This document shows, one piece after another, positions 22,205 to 35,199 of a stretch of 64,000 nucleotides of DNA. Position numbers and translations under genes: made by a program. The DNA comes from Antennarius striatus (taxonomy: Eukaryota; Chordata; Actinopteri; Lophiiformes; Antennariidae), in assembly GCF_040054535.1 (NCBI RefSeq), contig NC_090798.1, positions 3,388,001 to 3,452,000 on the forward strand. The letters run 5' to 3'. The stretch's first letter is position 1. Each line of letters starts with the position of its first letter. The notes beneath the pieces were generated by a model that was given only the letters and a program-made list of their open reading frames with translations, had not been told where the DNA came from and ran no database searches.

Positions 22205-25200
22205 TACATTAGTAATACTGTAGTGGTTGCCTTCAGGCTCTAGATCAGCAACTTCTGAAAATTGGATGCAGATGTTGATCAGGGTCACTGATGATATCTA
22301 ATGACTAGGGCACGACTTCACTACCTCTAATTTTTAAAGAAAAAAAAAATCTTTCCATATCCTGCTAAGAAACATACTCCTTTGAGGTCATCAGGGGTAA
22401 TGTTAGGAAACAGAACTCTTGTTTCCTCCGGTCATAATCTATAAAAACCGTTATGAATGGAGTGTGACCCAGTCATCTCCTGGACTCAGCTCAGTATTGG
22501 CTTTTTTTCATGAAGCTGTGGTCTGGCCGAATGAAAATGTGTTTCATTCTCACTTAAATTCAGAAGAAGTGAGTTCTATTGTGTCAAATGGAAGAAAAAC
22601 AGTGCTGTAATCCAGCTGTAAAATAAAATAAGAGCTTGATTATCTTTCCTTTCTCAATCATTATTTACAAAAAATTTTAAATTATGAAGATTTGAATTAA
22701 GTATGGCATCGATCGGAATCTTTTGCTATTTTTTTATTTCTTGGATTGATGAGAATGGTTATTCACATGCACATAAACATTCACACACACACACACACAC
22801 ACACAAACGCACATGCACGTACACACAAAAAAGGAGTGCTGTGTGATGTGATGGACAAGAAAACAATGCAAAACACATTTTTCTTTTCCCTTCAGTGCAA
22901 AAGCAGTAAATGGGAGACATGCTGTCCCAGTGCTGGTGTCAGTAATAGAGCATTTGTTGGAACTGCACCCCCCCCCCCCACAACACACACACACATGCGG
23001 ATACACACCCCGATCCATTCCCACATTTAGGAGGTCTTTCTGAGCTACATACCCAAAGCTTCCACAGAGTCTCTCAGACATTTCTTTTTTTAGGTCTGAT
23101 TTTTTTTTTTTTTTTGGTTTCGTTTTGTTGTGTTGTTGTTCTTGTTGTTTTTGCATCAACTGAAGACAACAAACTCAAAGTACTTGCACTGACTCTGTGG
23201 CGTCACATCTGAACGGGTCTTCAAGTGAATGATAACACTGCATTTTTCATGCAAAACTGCGGTCTGAACTGTTTCCAAGACATTATGTATTTAGCGTAAT
23301 GGTGTCAGCATGGAGAGCAGAACTGCTTCCATGGCTTTCCCTACAATTCAAACTTAGATCTATGTTACATTTAATTATATTTTACAAGCAGTATCAGCCA
23401 CAGGATTTTATTTTAAATTGAAAGCACAAATGACACAAACCTAAACTGTTAAACTGAGCAACACACAAACACACACCTGGCTGCAGTCTCCAGTAGTCCC
23501 TTGGGTCTAACACATAATACATCATGGAATGCTGAGACTGAACTTTTAACTCCCACCACTGATCACCATTACGTTGTCTCACCACGGGACGCCAACACAC
23601 ACACATACACACACTGAAACATACAGTCACACACATGCACAGATAGATAAACTGCAGGGCTGGGTGGACAGCTGTCATGCCAGAGGGGACACATACATCT
23701 GGAGAAACGGTTGTTGTGAAATAGAGGGAAGATTTTGGGGGGAAAAGTGCAATGACAAAGAAAGGATGCAAAACAGCCGCGTTTCTGCACTCTAATGGAA
23801 ATAATGGAACAAAGAAGTTAACCTCATTAAAAGTCATAGAAATTCAGTTTATTCACCCTTCATGTTATTAAATTGTGTTTATCAGAAGTAAGGAGGATAT
23901 TAATGTGGAGCGGCGAGTCTTTCTTTACTGTTTTCTTTCCACTCAGCTATTGTGCAAAAAATCTATTTCCTATTTTTAGTTGTTCAGCAAGAATTCATGA
24001 AAATATAACATAACCAGTTGGAAACAGTAAATTGGCACCAGTTCTAACATCTATACAAAGCATTGATCATCCTGCTAGAAGTGACGCCAGTTGGTGGGTG
24101 AGATATGTCAGGGAGGAGGTGCACATTTTGTCCTTAAAGGTGATGAATTTGAACAGTTTTTAAATACGCCAAATTAAAATGTGCCCCCAGGCAACAGTGG
24201 TTAATTACTACCAATGTGGACGATGCCAGATTTTGAAGGCTATTGCTGATCAGTGTCAAATTAGGGTTAGTCGGGCTTGAAGACTCCCTCTAATACAGTT
24301 TGGTACATAGGAACGGAGTGACATAACTTTATTTAAAGGGAAACTTGATTTTCAACCTGCTAAACTTCTGTCTGCACCCAATGACCTTCTGCTCATAATT
24401 TCTGAAAATACTAGGAAATGTGTGGTTTTGTATTTTCTGGAAATAATTGCCCAACTGGAGGATTGTTTTGTTTTGTTTTTTTATTCCGCTGATAATTGCT
24501 CGAGCAAATATGGACTTATGGAGACTAATAACATGCAGAACAGCTTGCATTAAACCACCAATGATCTGGATTTGATCGTATTCATGTTCGAATTTTTTTT
24601 TTTTTAAATTTATAACTTTTCAGAGGAATTTTAAATTATAAGTTACAACCTCCTCAGTTTCAAATAAATAAATCTGGTTTGGTGGTAAATATTATCGTGC
24701 CTCAATAGCAAAACGTGTTGGAATCCACAGGGAAATATTGAAAAACTCGTTTCAGCATGTGGATGAAATCCTGTTTCTCAATAGGATCTTCATGGCTCAA
24801 GAACTGATAAACATATCAATGAAAATGAACTCATTGAATACTGTGTAGTAATTAGTAAACACTAAACAGTTATAATGCTCAAACAGTTACAGACTAAATT
24901 TAAATTTATCTTTGGCTCAATGACCATTATGACCAATACATTATGACCATTTCACCTCTGACAGAAGAGCATGTCTTATCATATACTGCAGGAAGACCAC
25001 TGGGAACTGTCCTTATTCCAGAACAGCTGCCATGTTTCATGGGGGGGGGGACTTTGCCAGTGAAAACAGATGTGTATAAAATGGTCTGAAATATAACGAT
25101 GTAAATCGATTAACAATTTTAATTGAGTGAATCAAAATAACAGGGTAACTGAGTCTAAATGAAAGTTCAAACTTAAACAGGCAAATTCAAAAAACAAACG

Positions 25201-26817
25201 GTGATGATGCTCAAGTCCATTAAAGAGCAACAAAACTAGTCCAGTCCAGAAAATCCAGAATGAAAAACCCTGAGTTTTGAAAGAAAAAAGTCATAAACCG
25301 AGGAAAAGTGACAATAATACAGCTGAAAAACAAATAGATAGACATGTAGATGTGATGAAGTTGTAGTGTTACGCTGCTCAGATATGTGGGTTCATATTTT
25401 CTCCTCAGGCCTGTGTTAAAACACTTGAAATAATCCGTAGCATTTGTTTCCATGTACTCTTCCAGATGAGGTCAGCCGGTTTGGCCCCATCAGACCATTC
25501 AAATACGTTTTGCAGTCTCATTAATTTGATTTTCAAATATTAGACTTCTTAAAGTTTGAAGTTCATCAGAGAGTATTGTGTCGGTCTGACCTCATGTGAA
25601 AGAAACGGGCCGTTAACCACAGAAGCACTGGTTCCAGTAGTTCCACTTTCTGGGAGAATAACTGAAGTATTCTTAAGAATGATCTGTTGGAGTGTCCAGT
25701 TTCAGAAAGGAAGCATGTGCTGTTAACTCAGATTTCTTACGAAATAAAACAAACTTGAAAGGAAAATCTAAAACAATTATATGACCCAGGGCTGACATTT
25801 ATCTATCTGCAGCCAAGGTACATTTGAAAGCTGCTGAATGCACCTAACAGACTATTTTGTAAGGACACCATTAACGTCTGCCTTTCGCTTCATAAATCTC
25901 ACAGAGTTTAATGCATCACACCCTCAGAATGGAACGTGAAGGCTGTTTTATGAGAAGGGAGTGGTTTGTCCTTTATTTCTTTACCTCTGTCACTGTTAGA
26001 ATGATTAAACGTCTATACTGTGTAGATCTTGCAACAAAAGGTCAAATAAATGTAGAAACGTGCATCAGATTTTCTAAAAAGACCAATTAATGTTTAATAA
26101 AGTCAAAACATCTGGATGAAAAAAATTACTTTGTATTTTTGGCAATTTGCGCTTGAAAGTAAATGCTGGAGTTTGCACACTAAACGGTCAAAGTGATGAT
26201 TTGGATCATTTTAATTTAGAGACTTAGCATTATAGCATTGGGTTTTTTAAATCACTGAACTCAATGGTGAGTACAAATTTAATAACGAAATTCAGTTGGA
26301 GCAAAAGTTTGATGCATCATGCTGTGGTTGGAAATGAGCCTCTGTTCAGAGTCAGATTTTACATTTTCCCATTTCTTCCATTTTATTATCCTGTGGCCAG
26401 ACGTTGGCTAGAAGAACTCTTACTTGCAGGAAGGGAAAAGTTTTACCCATCCTGGATTTCTTTCCTGGGGTGGAACGGATAGTCTGTCTGATTTAGCAGT
26501 AGATGGGTGCGATGGGCAGTTATCCACCCTGCAAAAACTTCTGCCAATGATTGAATTTATGTCATAGATAACACATGTTTTTCCTGCAGCTTTAGGGCCA
26601 AAATGTAGTTGTAAAGCAAATGTGATCGCTACATTGGCACAAAATCAATGTAGTGATTCATCTTCATCTTGCTAGTGTTGCAGAAAAAGGTCAGGGAATC
26701 ACCAAAGTCAGGAGGATAAAAACCTTCGAGGAATCAAGAATATCCAAAAATTTCATGGAAATCCCTTAAGTAATTGTTGAAATTTTGCAATATGAGTTGG
26801 ACTGAATCACTCAATTC
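22205..26817. other. Intergenic region, no gene seen
   Basis: CA tracts occur at 22781-22804, 22980-22995 and 23596-23612, with a T run at 23101-23116 and a G run near 25041. The longer open frames on either strand are products of the CA/GT tracts. Nothing resembles an exon. Confidence 0.5.
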
Positions 26818-26860
26818 AAAACACTCTATTTATCCCCGAGGGGCAGTTTCTGAGGCACGC
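26818..26860 (-). mobile_element. Retroposon 3'-terminus-like segment
   Basis: The minus strand reads CTGCCCCTCGGGGATAAATA then GAGTG, a degenerate version of the same 'CC--CGGGGAT-AATAAAGT' 3' terminus seen at 19475. It ends about 145 bp past the tRNA-Ala cloverleaf in the same orientation, so it may be the tail of a tRNA-headed SINE. Confidence 0.45.
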
Positions 26861-27002
26861 AGAGTAGTATCGGAGAAAATAGGAAAAGTAAACTCAGTAG
26901 TGCAAATGGACTTAAAATAAATTAAAACAAGCATTAAAGAGTTAGGAAGTGGAATACTGGCAAACTTGGTTAAGGTTACAGGTCATCCAGCAGTATCGGA
27001 CA

Positions 27003-27074
27003 TGGAGATGCTGGGGATTGAGCCCAGGACCTCATACATGCAAAGCATGCGCTCTACCACTGAGCTACATCCCC
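27003..27074 (-). tRNA. tRNA-Ala (TGC), gene or SINE head
   Basis: The 72-nt minus-strand sequence folds as a full cloverleaf: acceptor stem GGGGATG/CATCTCC with one G-U pair, D arm GCTCAGTGGTAGAGC, anticodon arm CATGC-TTTGCAT-GTATG with anticodon TGC, variable AGGTC, T stem CTGGG/CCCAG, discriminator A. The G3-U70 pair is the identity element of tRNA-Ala. The T loop reads CTCAATC, so position 54 is C instead of the invariant T, which weakens the B box. No TTTT terminator follows within about 75 nt. This could be a functional gene, a slightly decayed copy, or the head of a tRNA-Ala SINE. Confidence 0.8.
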
Positions 27075-28738
27075 ATAGGTGCCATTCATGCTATCACCAT
27101 TTCTTCAAAGATAACAATTCTTTGAACGCTTTTTTTCACCTGTACTTCATTTTGTACTCACAGGTTGATTTTAAGTCTCTTATCACATAAAAAGAAGAAA
27201 ACAAGCCATCTGGATTTGTATCAGTATTTTCCCTGAGGAAAAGATGATGGAAAATTGTTCTGGAGTGGTTTAAGGACAACATGGGCCAGAGGTCATTTAA
27301 AATAAATCAACAGAGTGATTTGTTTCTTTTTAAATCTAACAAGCATAGATGCAAGCATTTGGATAGAGGCATCGATGGAGTTTCCAGCTGTTGTCTTCTT
27401 GCATCATTTTATCTAAGTTGGCTTTTTCTGGGCTCAAACATATGACTTGTGTGCTGAAATATCATCCAGACAAAAGCCTCCTCCAAGGGTTTGACTGGGG
27501 ACCATTTAGTAAAAAAAACACATTCTCGAGGTGTGAAATATTCAATAAAAACAAGCTGGCTTACTTAATACATCCACAAGAGGGCAACAAAGAGTCATTT
27601 ACACATTTACACAACAAAAGACCAAGTAAATAAAATAGAGTGATTAAATACAGTGAATCATGTGAACTGAGAGTTTTTCAGCCACAAGAAGAAACTTCCT
27701 CTATATCATGTCTCTCTGCTGGAATGATGGCAAAAAACGATGTTCCATAAGTATTGAAGTAACTATGGAGGAAAGGTATAAATGACATTAACAATCTGAA
27801 GTTAACATTTCACTCCAGATCCGGTCTGCCCTTCTCCTAATCCAGAAAACTGTGGAAATGTTCATCTGTGGGATTGTTTAAAAAAAATTTTAAAAAAAAA
27901 AAGACAGCACAGAAACATCAAGAGGAAAATTGTGATTATGTTTGCAAAAATAAAATCCCAAAACATAACTATCCTATGGTTACTAGAATTCACCAACATC
28001 AGTCTGGTGAAAGCGCCACCCTCAGGTGGGGAGGTCACAACACAGGGAACACAGTTCTAGCACACACTGACTGCTTTATGGATATAAAAGAGGAAGATGC
28101 TTCCTGAGTGGGTGTTTTTTGGTCCATTTAAGTCAAGCTCAAAATAATCCGTGACATTTTTGCTGCAACATTGTCAGTTAAGCTTTAATGTTTTCAAATT
28201 TTCCAGGAGTAAAAGCAGCATCTCAGCAGGAGAATATGTGCATGATTATGTATCCAAAGACAAACCATGATGAAATCCATACGTGGGTCTCTGTTTTAAA
28301 GTAATATCAGATCGGAGGCTTCCCAGATGAAGAAGAGGGCAATAAATGAAGTCTTATCTTAACCATCAATGAAGTCAGTGGCCTGTCTGCAGCTTTACAG
28401 TGTATTTGGAAACCAGAATAAATATTTAATCAGGGCTACATTTGTTTCACATGGATAAAGCGGAGGCCGCTGGGAAAATATTTGCTGCAGAAAAATGTAA
28501 AGCTGTAAAACAGGCTGTGCACAAATGTTGGAGGAAACAGTGAGGAGAAAGAAAGAAGACAGACAGTAAAGAAAAGCAATAAGCATATAATTTTTTCCAT
28601 TATTGAAGACAAAGAATGACAACAAATTTGAAGATAAAAAGTGTTTTGTTTTCATTTAGCTTGAAAATTATTCCGAGAAGCCATCAATTACCAGAACTGT
28701 CCCAGATTGAGCTGTGGCAGAGACCTGGGGTGGTGGGT

Positions 28739-28742
<4 letters not shown>
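27075..28742. other. Intergenic, no gene seen
   Basis: AT-rich single-copy-looking sequence with only short open frames and an A run near 27890. Confidence 0.45.
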
Positions 28743-28823
<81 letters not shown>

Positions 28824-28913
28824 AAAGAGAGAGAGAGAGAAGGAAAGAGAGAGAGAGAAAGAGAGAGAAGGAAAGAGAGAGAGAGAGAAGGAAAGAGAGA
28901 GAGAGAGAAAGAG
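28743..28913. repeat. (GA)n with AGGAAAG-type variant units
   Basis: About 78 bp of pure GA, then repeats of a GAGAGAAGGAAA-like unit. A purine-only strand of this length can form triplex DNA. Long open frames across it are low-complexity artefacts. Confidence 0.95.
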
Positions 28914-28957
28914 ATTAGTTTTTTTTTTAGATTTGCAAAAACACTTTAATCTCATTC

Positions 28958-29228
28958 AAACATTTTGCAGTTTTACATTAGATGAAAGCATTTAAGTGCC
29001 TCAGAACATCTTTTCCAAACAAACTTCAATCACATTTAACATTTAGAACATTTAGAACATTTAGAACATTTTACAATTTTTCATTAGATGAAATTTCAAA
29101 AACACTAAACACTCAAAAACATTAAACACCAAGAAACAAAGGGAAATACAATATAAGAATTAGTGCATTATAACAGGAAGTTTGCAAAAGTGAGGTGGTC
29201 ATCAACTAAAGTGCATAGGACATTTTTA
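28958..29228. repeat. Spacer between GA blocks with a local duplication
   Basis: A segment around 28958-28986 (ending CATTAGATGAAA) recurs diverged at 29065-29092. A 10-bp unit (CATTTAGAA-type) is repeated three times at about 29038-29066. The two GA blocks either side share unit types, so the interval probably arose by local duplication. Confidence 0.55.
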
Positions 29229-29355
29229 GAGAAAGAGAGAGAAGGAAAGAGAGAGAAGGAAAGAGAGAGAGAAGGAAAGAGAGACAGAGAGAGAAGGAAA
29301 GATAGAGAGAAGGAAAGAGAGAGAGAAGGAAAGAGGGAGAGAGAGAGAGAGAGAG
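29229..29355. repeat. GA-rich block, second copy
   Basis: Repeats of GAGAGAAGGAAA-like units, ending in pure GA at 29355. Confidence 0.9.
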
Positions 29356-29780
29356 CGCCCTCTGTCAGCGTCTCCTGGAACTGAAGGATCGAAAGATTAC
29401 GAAAGTAATCGATTTTTAATGTTATTGTACTTAAATAAGTACATGATCATGTAAAAAGGCAAGAATATAAAAAGATAAACCATTATACAGGGATTCCATA
29501 AATAGACCTCATTATTCTATGTACGGAGGTACAATCTGATGGCAGTTTGTCATACTTTGTCATGAGAAATTCAAATGTTCTGAATTTACAAATCTTTGTT
29601 TTTTTAAAAAAAACAACAACATAGAAATACCACAGCATCGGGTTAATATAAAACAACTTAGTTAATGTATCACTTTATTTACACAGTAATGCATTTAAAA
29701 GTAGTTGTGCCCTGCTTTTCTTATTCTGCTTTGTCAACGCGCGGCAGTGGTGCGCCATGCTGTAACAGCACTGGTAAAAG

Positions 29781-29794
29781 CGTGTGTGCGTGTT

Positions 29795-29842
<48 letters not shown>

Positions 29843-29852
29843 GGGGGGGGGG
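29781..29852. repeat. (GT)n-(GA)n-(G)n compound microsatellite
   Basis: GT repeats turn into GAGAGA and then a run of G at about 29843-29852. It ends 355 bp upstream of the TNF-ligand start codon, in its presumed promoter or leader. Confidence 0.92.
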
Positions 29853-30207
29853 AGAGCATTCCTCCACAGCTCCAAGGTGATGAAGAGGTTAAGCCAGCCC
29901 CTCTTTACAACTCTCCTTCTCGGTTGCGGCTCATCAGTCCTGCGCCGCAGCTCCAAATCCAACTTTTACGCAGCAGACATGGGCACATCAAAACTTTAGC
30001 CCCCAGTTCGTCTTTTGTCTCTCCTCCGCAGCTCTCCCCTGCCTTCCACTTCCCTGATCTCCGAATGAAAAGCTCCATTGGCTGCGGACGCATGGAGATC
30101 TAATTGCGCTCCTAATTATCTGTCGAGAATCTGTGGAAGCTGTTGTTGTAGCTCGCTGTTGTTTTGTTCCCTCGGTTCGGTTGGTCTGCTCATGCGTCGG
30201 GAATGCC
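29853..30207 (+). promoter_or_regulatory. Probable promoter and 5' leader of the TNF-ligand gene
   Basis: The sequence is GC-richer than its surroundings. It has an inverted CCAAT box (CCATTGGCTG, about 30076-30085) and a short upstream ATG at 30091 with an immediate stop. No TATA box is convincing, and the transcription start is not determined. Confidence 0.35.
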
Positions 30208-30429
30208 ATGGCCACTCCGAACGCTCAGCAGCAGCACCAGGATTATTTCAGATCGGTGAGCAGCGAGTCCACCACATACATGATGGTCCCGACCGGCGGG
30301 CCGAGCGGGACGAGGCGCCGGGAAGCGCCGTCCAAGATGTGGGTGGCGATGGTGGTGATCGTAGTGGTGGTGCTGCAGATCGCCTCCACCACGGGACTCT
30401 TTCTCTACCTGAACATGTCCATATCACAG
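30208..30429 (+). CDS. tnfsf10: TNF-superfamily ligand, coding exon 1 (TRAIL-like)
   Basis: The 74-codon exon runs from ATG 30208 (strong context, G at -3 and +4) to the donor CAG|GTAGGA at 30429, phase 0. It encodes a type II membrane anchor: about 43 cytosolic residues ending in a basic cluster (GTRRREAPSK), then a 25-residue hydrophobic segment (about 44-68). The segment MWVAMVVIVVVVLQIASTTG is followed by LFLYLNMSISQ, with an N-glycosylation sequon NMS outside the membrane. This is the usual first exon of TNF ligands, and the TTGLFLYLNMSIS edge resembles fish TNFSF10 (TRAIL)-like proteins, which bind death receptors. TNFSF11 (RANKL) is the main alternative. The gene is partial here because the receptor-binding TNF domain lies beyond the window. 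Confidence 0.78.
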
Positions 30430-31221
30430 GTAGGAGCTGGTTTCCAATCGGGGTGAATAAACTTTGTGCGCATTTGTGAGAATAAAGCCTGCAGGAAAAA
30501 AAGTCGCTGTTGCGCACTTCAGTTTTTAAGCGTCCACGCCAGCGCCACATGTAAACTCTGCTCCTGTGGTGTTGCTGTGAGAAAAACAATGAGAAACTGC
30601 TGGGTTTTTTTAACAATAGATCCACAGTCTACCTGATGGAATGTAGTCGACATAAACACGGCTTTCAGTCGCATCAGATATATTATGTAATTATGCGTGA
30701 GTCTGATGGAAAAGTGGTTTTGTGCGTAAACTCTCTTCTGGTAGTATTTGGATTTGTTTGTTTGGAAAACAGCTTGTGCCTGTCTCAACTCGTTAAACAA
30801 TGTATTCCAAAGTCTACCCATCTTATTGGTGTGCAAGGGAACACATTGGAACCATTAGAAGCAGAAAGTTCTCAGCGGATTGCAGATGTTTCCAGCGGTG
30901 AAACCACCAGGTCACTGATGGAGGACAGTCCATTTTGTCTCTAGAAATTACCTTCTTCTTTTTTTTTTTTTTTTGCAGTATATCCAGTTGCAGTGTTGTT
31001 AGTGTATGCTGAATATAGGACATGCATCAGTCTGAAGCAAAGAATCCTGCCCTACCACATCTGCACAGCTGAGGTTTTAAATCCACCCAGTGAAAGTTTT
31101 TATTTCGTGTGGCGCTGCTGCAGATACGCACGCACCATTTCATCTGAAGCACAATAATCAGTAGACGTTTTCCTGCTTCATGTGCCTCATTTAGAAGCTG
31201 TGAGGGGAGCACTGATCTCCC

Positions 31222-31243
31222 TCCTCCTCCTCCTCCTCCTCCC
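31222..31243. repeat. (CTC)n tract
   Basis: Short CTC trinucleotide run inside the intron; a TG tract follows at about 31377-31398. Confidence 0.8.
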
Positions 31244-34012
31244 TTTGTGATGATTTCATATCATCTGTGATCGGCAGGCCTGATTCATTGGGATTTAAAG
31301 ACACATTAGTCTGTAATATGTCACCTGCAGAGAGAGAAAGAGGTGGAGAAATGAGCCTATTGGTCTTCTGAGACGGTGTGTGTGTGTGTGTGTGTGTGAT
31401 GTATGGATCCCAGTGAGGGGGACCAGTTAAACCTGTAACACAACTCTGTCACAGAGAGAGATCTGGCCTCAGCGATGAACTCTGCATCTGTACATGAGAG
31501 GGTGAGAATCGTCACATCTCCTCTGCGGTGAACGCATCATATTTCCTCTCCATCGCTGCGTGTAACTCTCTAGCTAAGACATTAATGCCTTTATTTGACA
31601 GTGACTGAGGAGATGGAGAGGTATGATATGTCCCAAAGCCAAACTGAGGTGATTAGTTATACTGATGTGCGGCGTTGCCATTGGAGACTAGAAGAGCAGA
31701 TGTGTCTGCACTATTAAATTCCGAAACACAAAACTTAAGCATCACCCTCTTGACACACTCTTGGATTGTATGGGGGCTGTTAAAAAAATTGCAAATTTCC
31801 TCCAATATTTCCATTTAAGGAAGAAGAAAAATATATCTGTCATTGCTTTGGCAGGTAGTTTTCATTCAAAACAGTTTCAGAATTTGCACATGAAACTTTT
31901 TAGCTCCTAGTTTTATCCAAATTAATGGAGCCAGCCAGTGTGACGGACAAATACTCGCGTGCCAGATCAAATCTGTGGTGTTCCTGTGAGTCAGCGCAGA
32001 TGGAGTTGAGCAACAGGCTGATATGTTAGTCCAAGTATCTTTTTCTGCTTTCTTTAGGCAGAATTTAAATTACTTTTATTTAATGGAAAGCGACATACAC
32101 ACATATATCATGAAGCTTTCAATGAGCCCGTGTTGAGTTTGAAAAGAAGTCCCTGTAAATGCAGCTTGAATATATAATTAAACGGCAAAATATGTCAGGA
32201 ATGCATGTTTTTGCAGGTTTTTTTGTTGTTTTTTTGTCGTTTCTGTTGAAATTACTTCATTTCGAAGTTGTGCAATCGCAAAAGGAGTCCTGCGGTGCAG
32301 AGACATTGACAGTGAATGATCAGTTTCAGAGAGCCCAACGTTGAGCGACTCTTCCTCTGCAAGGCGAGAAAGAAATAATAATGCGATGGTTTTTAAAAGA
32401 TTGTGTTGGAAATTTTTCTGCCGTAAGTCTTTGTTTGATCGGTGTATAAAAAACAAATCTATAGTTTGACTGTGTCTGCTTCTAATTTACTTACTGGCGC
32501 TGAGCAGCGTTGGATTAAAGCCACGTCTACTTTACGGTCTTGCTGGTCAGTGAGCAGGTAAACGCATGCATTCATTTTATTTTGCCTCACTGGGGTTTTT
32601 CTTTTTTGATATGTGAGGTGGCAGGAAATAGCATAAGGAATAGTTTAGAGACCAAACTGGATAGAAACCAAATGAAAAACAGGGAGCTATATATCTCAGT
32701 CATTGGGAATCCCCTGCTTCTCATGCGAAGGTCAGTTATTTATAATCTGGAAACAGGCCTGTCTTTGAATCACAGCAGTTACACCCCAGTGCCAGCCTGC
32801 TTAAGACAAAAGACCTGCAAACAATGAAAGGCACACAAAAGAGGAATGCTCCCACCATGTGGCATTCATGTACAAACAAATACAGTCATGCACAAATGCA
32901 TTCCCCTATGTACAGGTGGGTATACACTTGTTATTAGTCAACATAAAGATGAGGCAGGCAGCAAAAAAAGAGTTAGATTAGAATGATAATGATAATAATA
33001 TGATGGGTAATAGTATTGTAAGAGTTTTTATTTAAAAAATGATAGGAGAAATAATAGCCAAAAATAACGATAAATTGATTTTTGAGGGCTATTTTTTTCA
33101 GGCAACATGAAAATAACCTGTAGATTTTTTTTAAAACTTTTAATAGAATTCTGTTAATCTGTCAGAGAGGATGTCTGACATTCTTAGACGTATTGTTTTC
33201 CTCTTTCCCAGCATTTTACAGACCAAACAATTGATTCGCTATTTATAAAAATTTGTCAGATGAATGATAATAGTAAGACTAAGCAATGGATTCACTGAAG
33301 AAAAGAAATATGAGCTTAGAATCATAAGAAAAGATTTATCAGTAAATTGAAATGAAAACATTGAAACTATGGGACGCAGAGAAAAGAGTAAAAACAGTAT
33401 TTTTCAAAAGATGGATCTCCTTCAATTTGCTGTGCTGTTTTTGATTTTCTTTAAATTAAATTTGAGTTTGTAAATTAAATTCAGAAATGTCTCATTTTGC
33501 TGCTTTGGTGCTTTGCTTGTTATGTTTGGATGTGATTATTTTGTCTTCTGGCCTTAAGCAAAATGTTTTACGTTTGATCGCAGTTTTTAATCGCTTACAT
33601 TTACTTTTTGTTTGGTTTTAAATCTTATAAGCTTAACACAGCATCAGATACGTTCTTCCTCTGTTAAATAATTTTTGGACGTCTTATTTGTGTTTTCTTA
33701 TTTCTGGATGAAAAAAACAAAAAACAAAACAGACAATGGGATGAATCTGCATCAGCCGTGTAATGGCTACAATCAGTTACAGAATGCGGTGTCCGCATTA
33801 AATCTCAATCGAACCACATATTTATGAGTTCTGCGATCTGCGTGCTATGATCCAGCAGATGTATAACAGTTCCAGAATCATATCGGCCTTTCATGTGTCC
33901 GTGTATGGAGGCTGGAGCGGCCCACACATCGGCATTATCCGAGTTTCTCATGTCATAGACGATCATTATTTTGATTTTATTCGAATATTTGTTTGTGCAT
34001 GTGTGTGCGTGT

Positions 34013-34164
34013 GTGTATTTGTGTGTGTATGTATGTATGTATGTGTGTGTGCACATGCGTGTGTGTACTCTTTGGCATTCCATTCCTCACACTTCACTGG
34101 TCCACTTTATTATTGTTTGGGTTCACTGATAGGCTCTGACTCAGCCTTACATGCAACAATGCAC

Positions 34165-34238
<74 letters not shown>
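34013..34238. repeat. (GT)n microsatellites, two blocks
   Basis: An interrupted GT/GTAT block at 34013-34066, then about 36 pure TG units at 34167-34238. Confidence 0.9.
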
Positions 34239-34239
<1 letters not shown>

Positions 34240-35199
34240 TCTTGTCCACCCAGAAGAAGTCTAATTTTTACATGATTAATCCACGATTTCTTGCCTTCTC
34301 TATCAGTGTGTGTGTGTTTGATCTCTTATTGTGGTGACAATAGCATTACTTTTAATAAATGAAATGGTGACTTTTTTTTTATCTACTTTTTTCGGGGACA
34401 TAACTCAAATGCAATGTGTTGTATCATGAAACTTGGCCAGCACATCAAACAAAAGCAACATATGGTCCCTTCTGGGATCTTAGGATTGTTTCTACTTGGG
34501 CTATTATGACTGTGCAGAATTTGTCCAAAGAGTATCCTTGAAATTAATTCTTATATCTCCAGAAAATTGTCCAAAAACATAACAAATAACTTCTTTTGAT
34601 ATTCAGAAATGTTTACAATTGGTGTTTTTGAAATGATTCACATCTATGCTTAAGAAAGGAGCTCGGTTGCTATGGAAGCTTATCTTGTAAACTGTGTATG
34701 CTTGGATAAATGATGATTTTTTTAAGAATGCAGTTTTGGGTTTTTTTGCATCTCCATGGCAACAATTTGTTGTTGGATGTGCCATCAGAAGAGTTCATTT
34801 CTAGTTCTTCAATGTTGGGATTTTTTTCATCTATTTCTAACGACTGCTGAACTTAAATAAATTGTGTTTGTGTAAATGCACTCCGGGGGCCAAGGGGGGG
34901 TGAGGGGATTGCCATCTCCTCTTGGCTCTTGTTTTGTTTTTGGCTCTTGCTTGTTTGCCTAAAGTGGGCTAAGAATGGACTCCCTGCTTGGATTAGAGTG
35001 GGTTCAGCTGTGGTGTCGCTCAAATTCTTGCTTTTCTTTTGCACATGACGTAAACTGAATAATTTTAGTTGGACGAACTAAAGAAGTCCATTTCGGTACC
35101 TGGGGGCCCCGGTAGTCCAATTATGGCTGGGTGTTTGTTGATGCATATCAACCCCCTTTCTGTCTCCTCATATTTACTCTTGATCTTTCTTTTATTTCA

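Noticed and set aside
28668..28995. Arg-Glu or Ser-Leu repeat proteins on both strands
   Set aside because: Translation of the GA microsatellite; low-complexity only.
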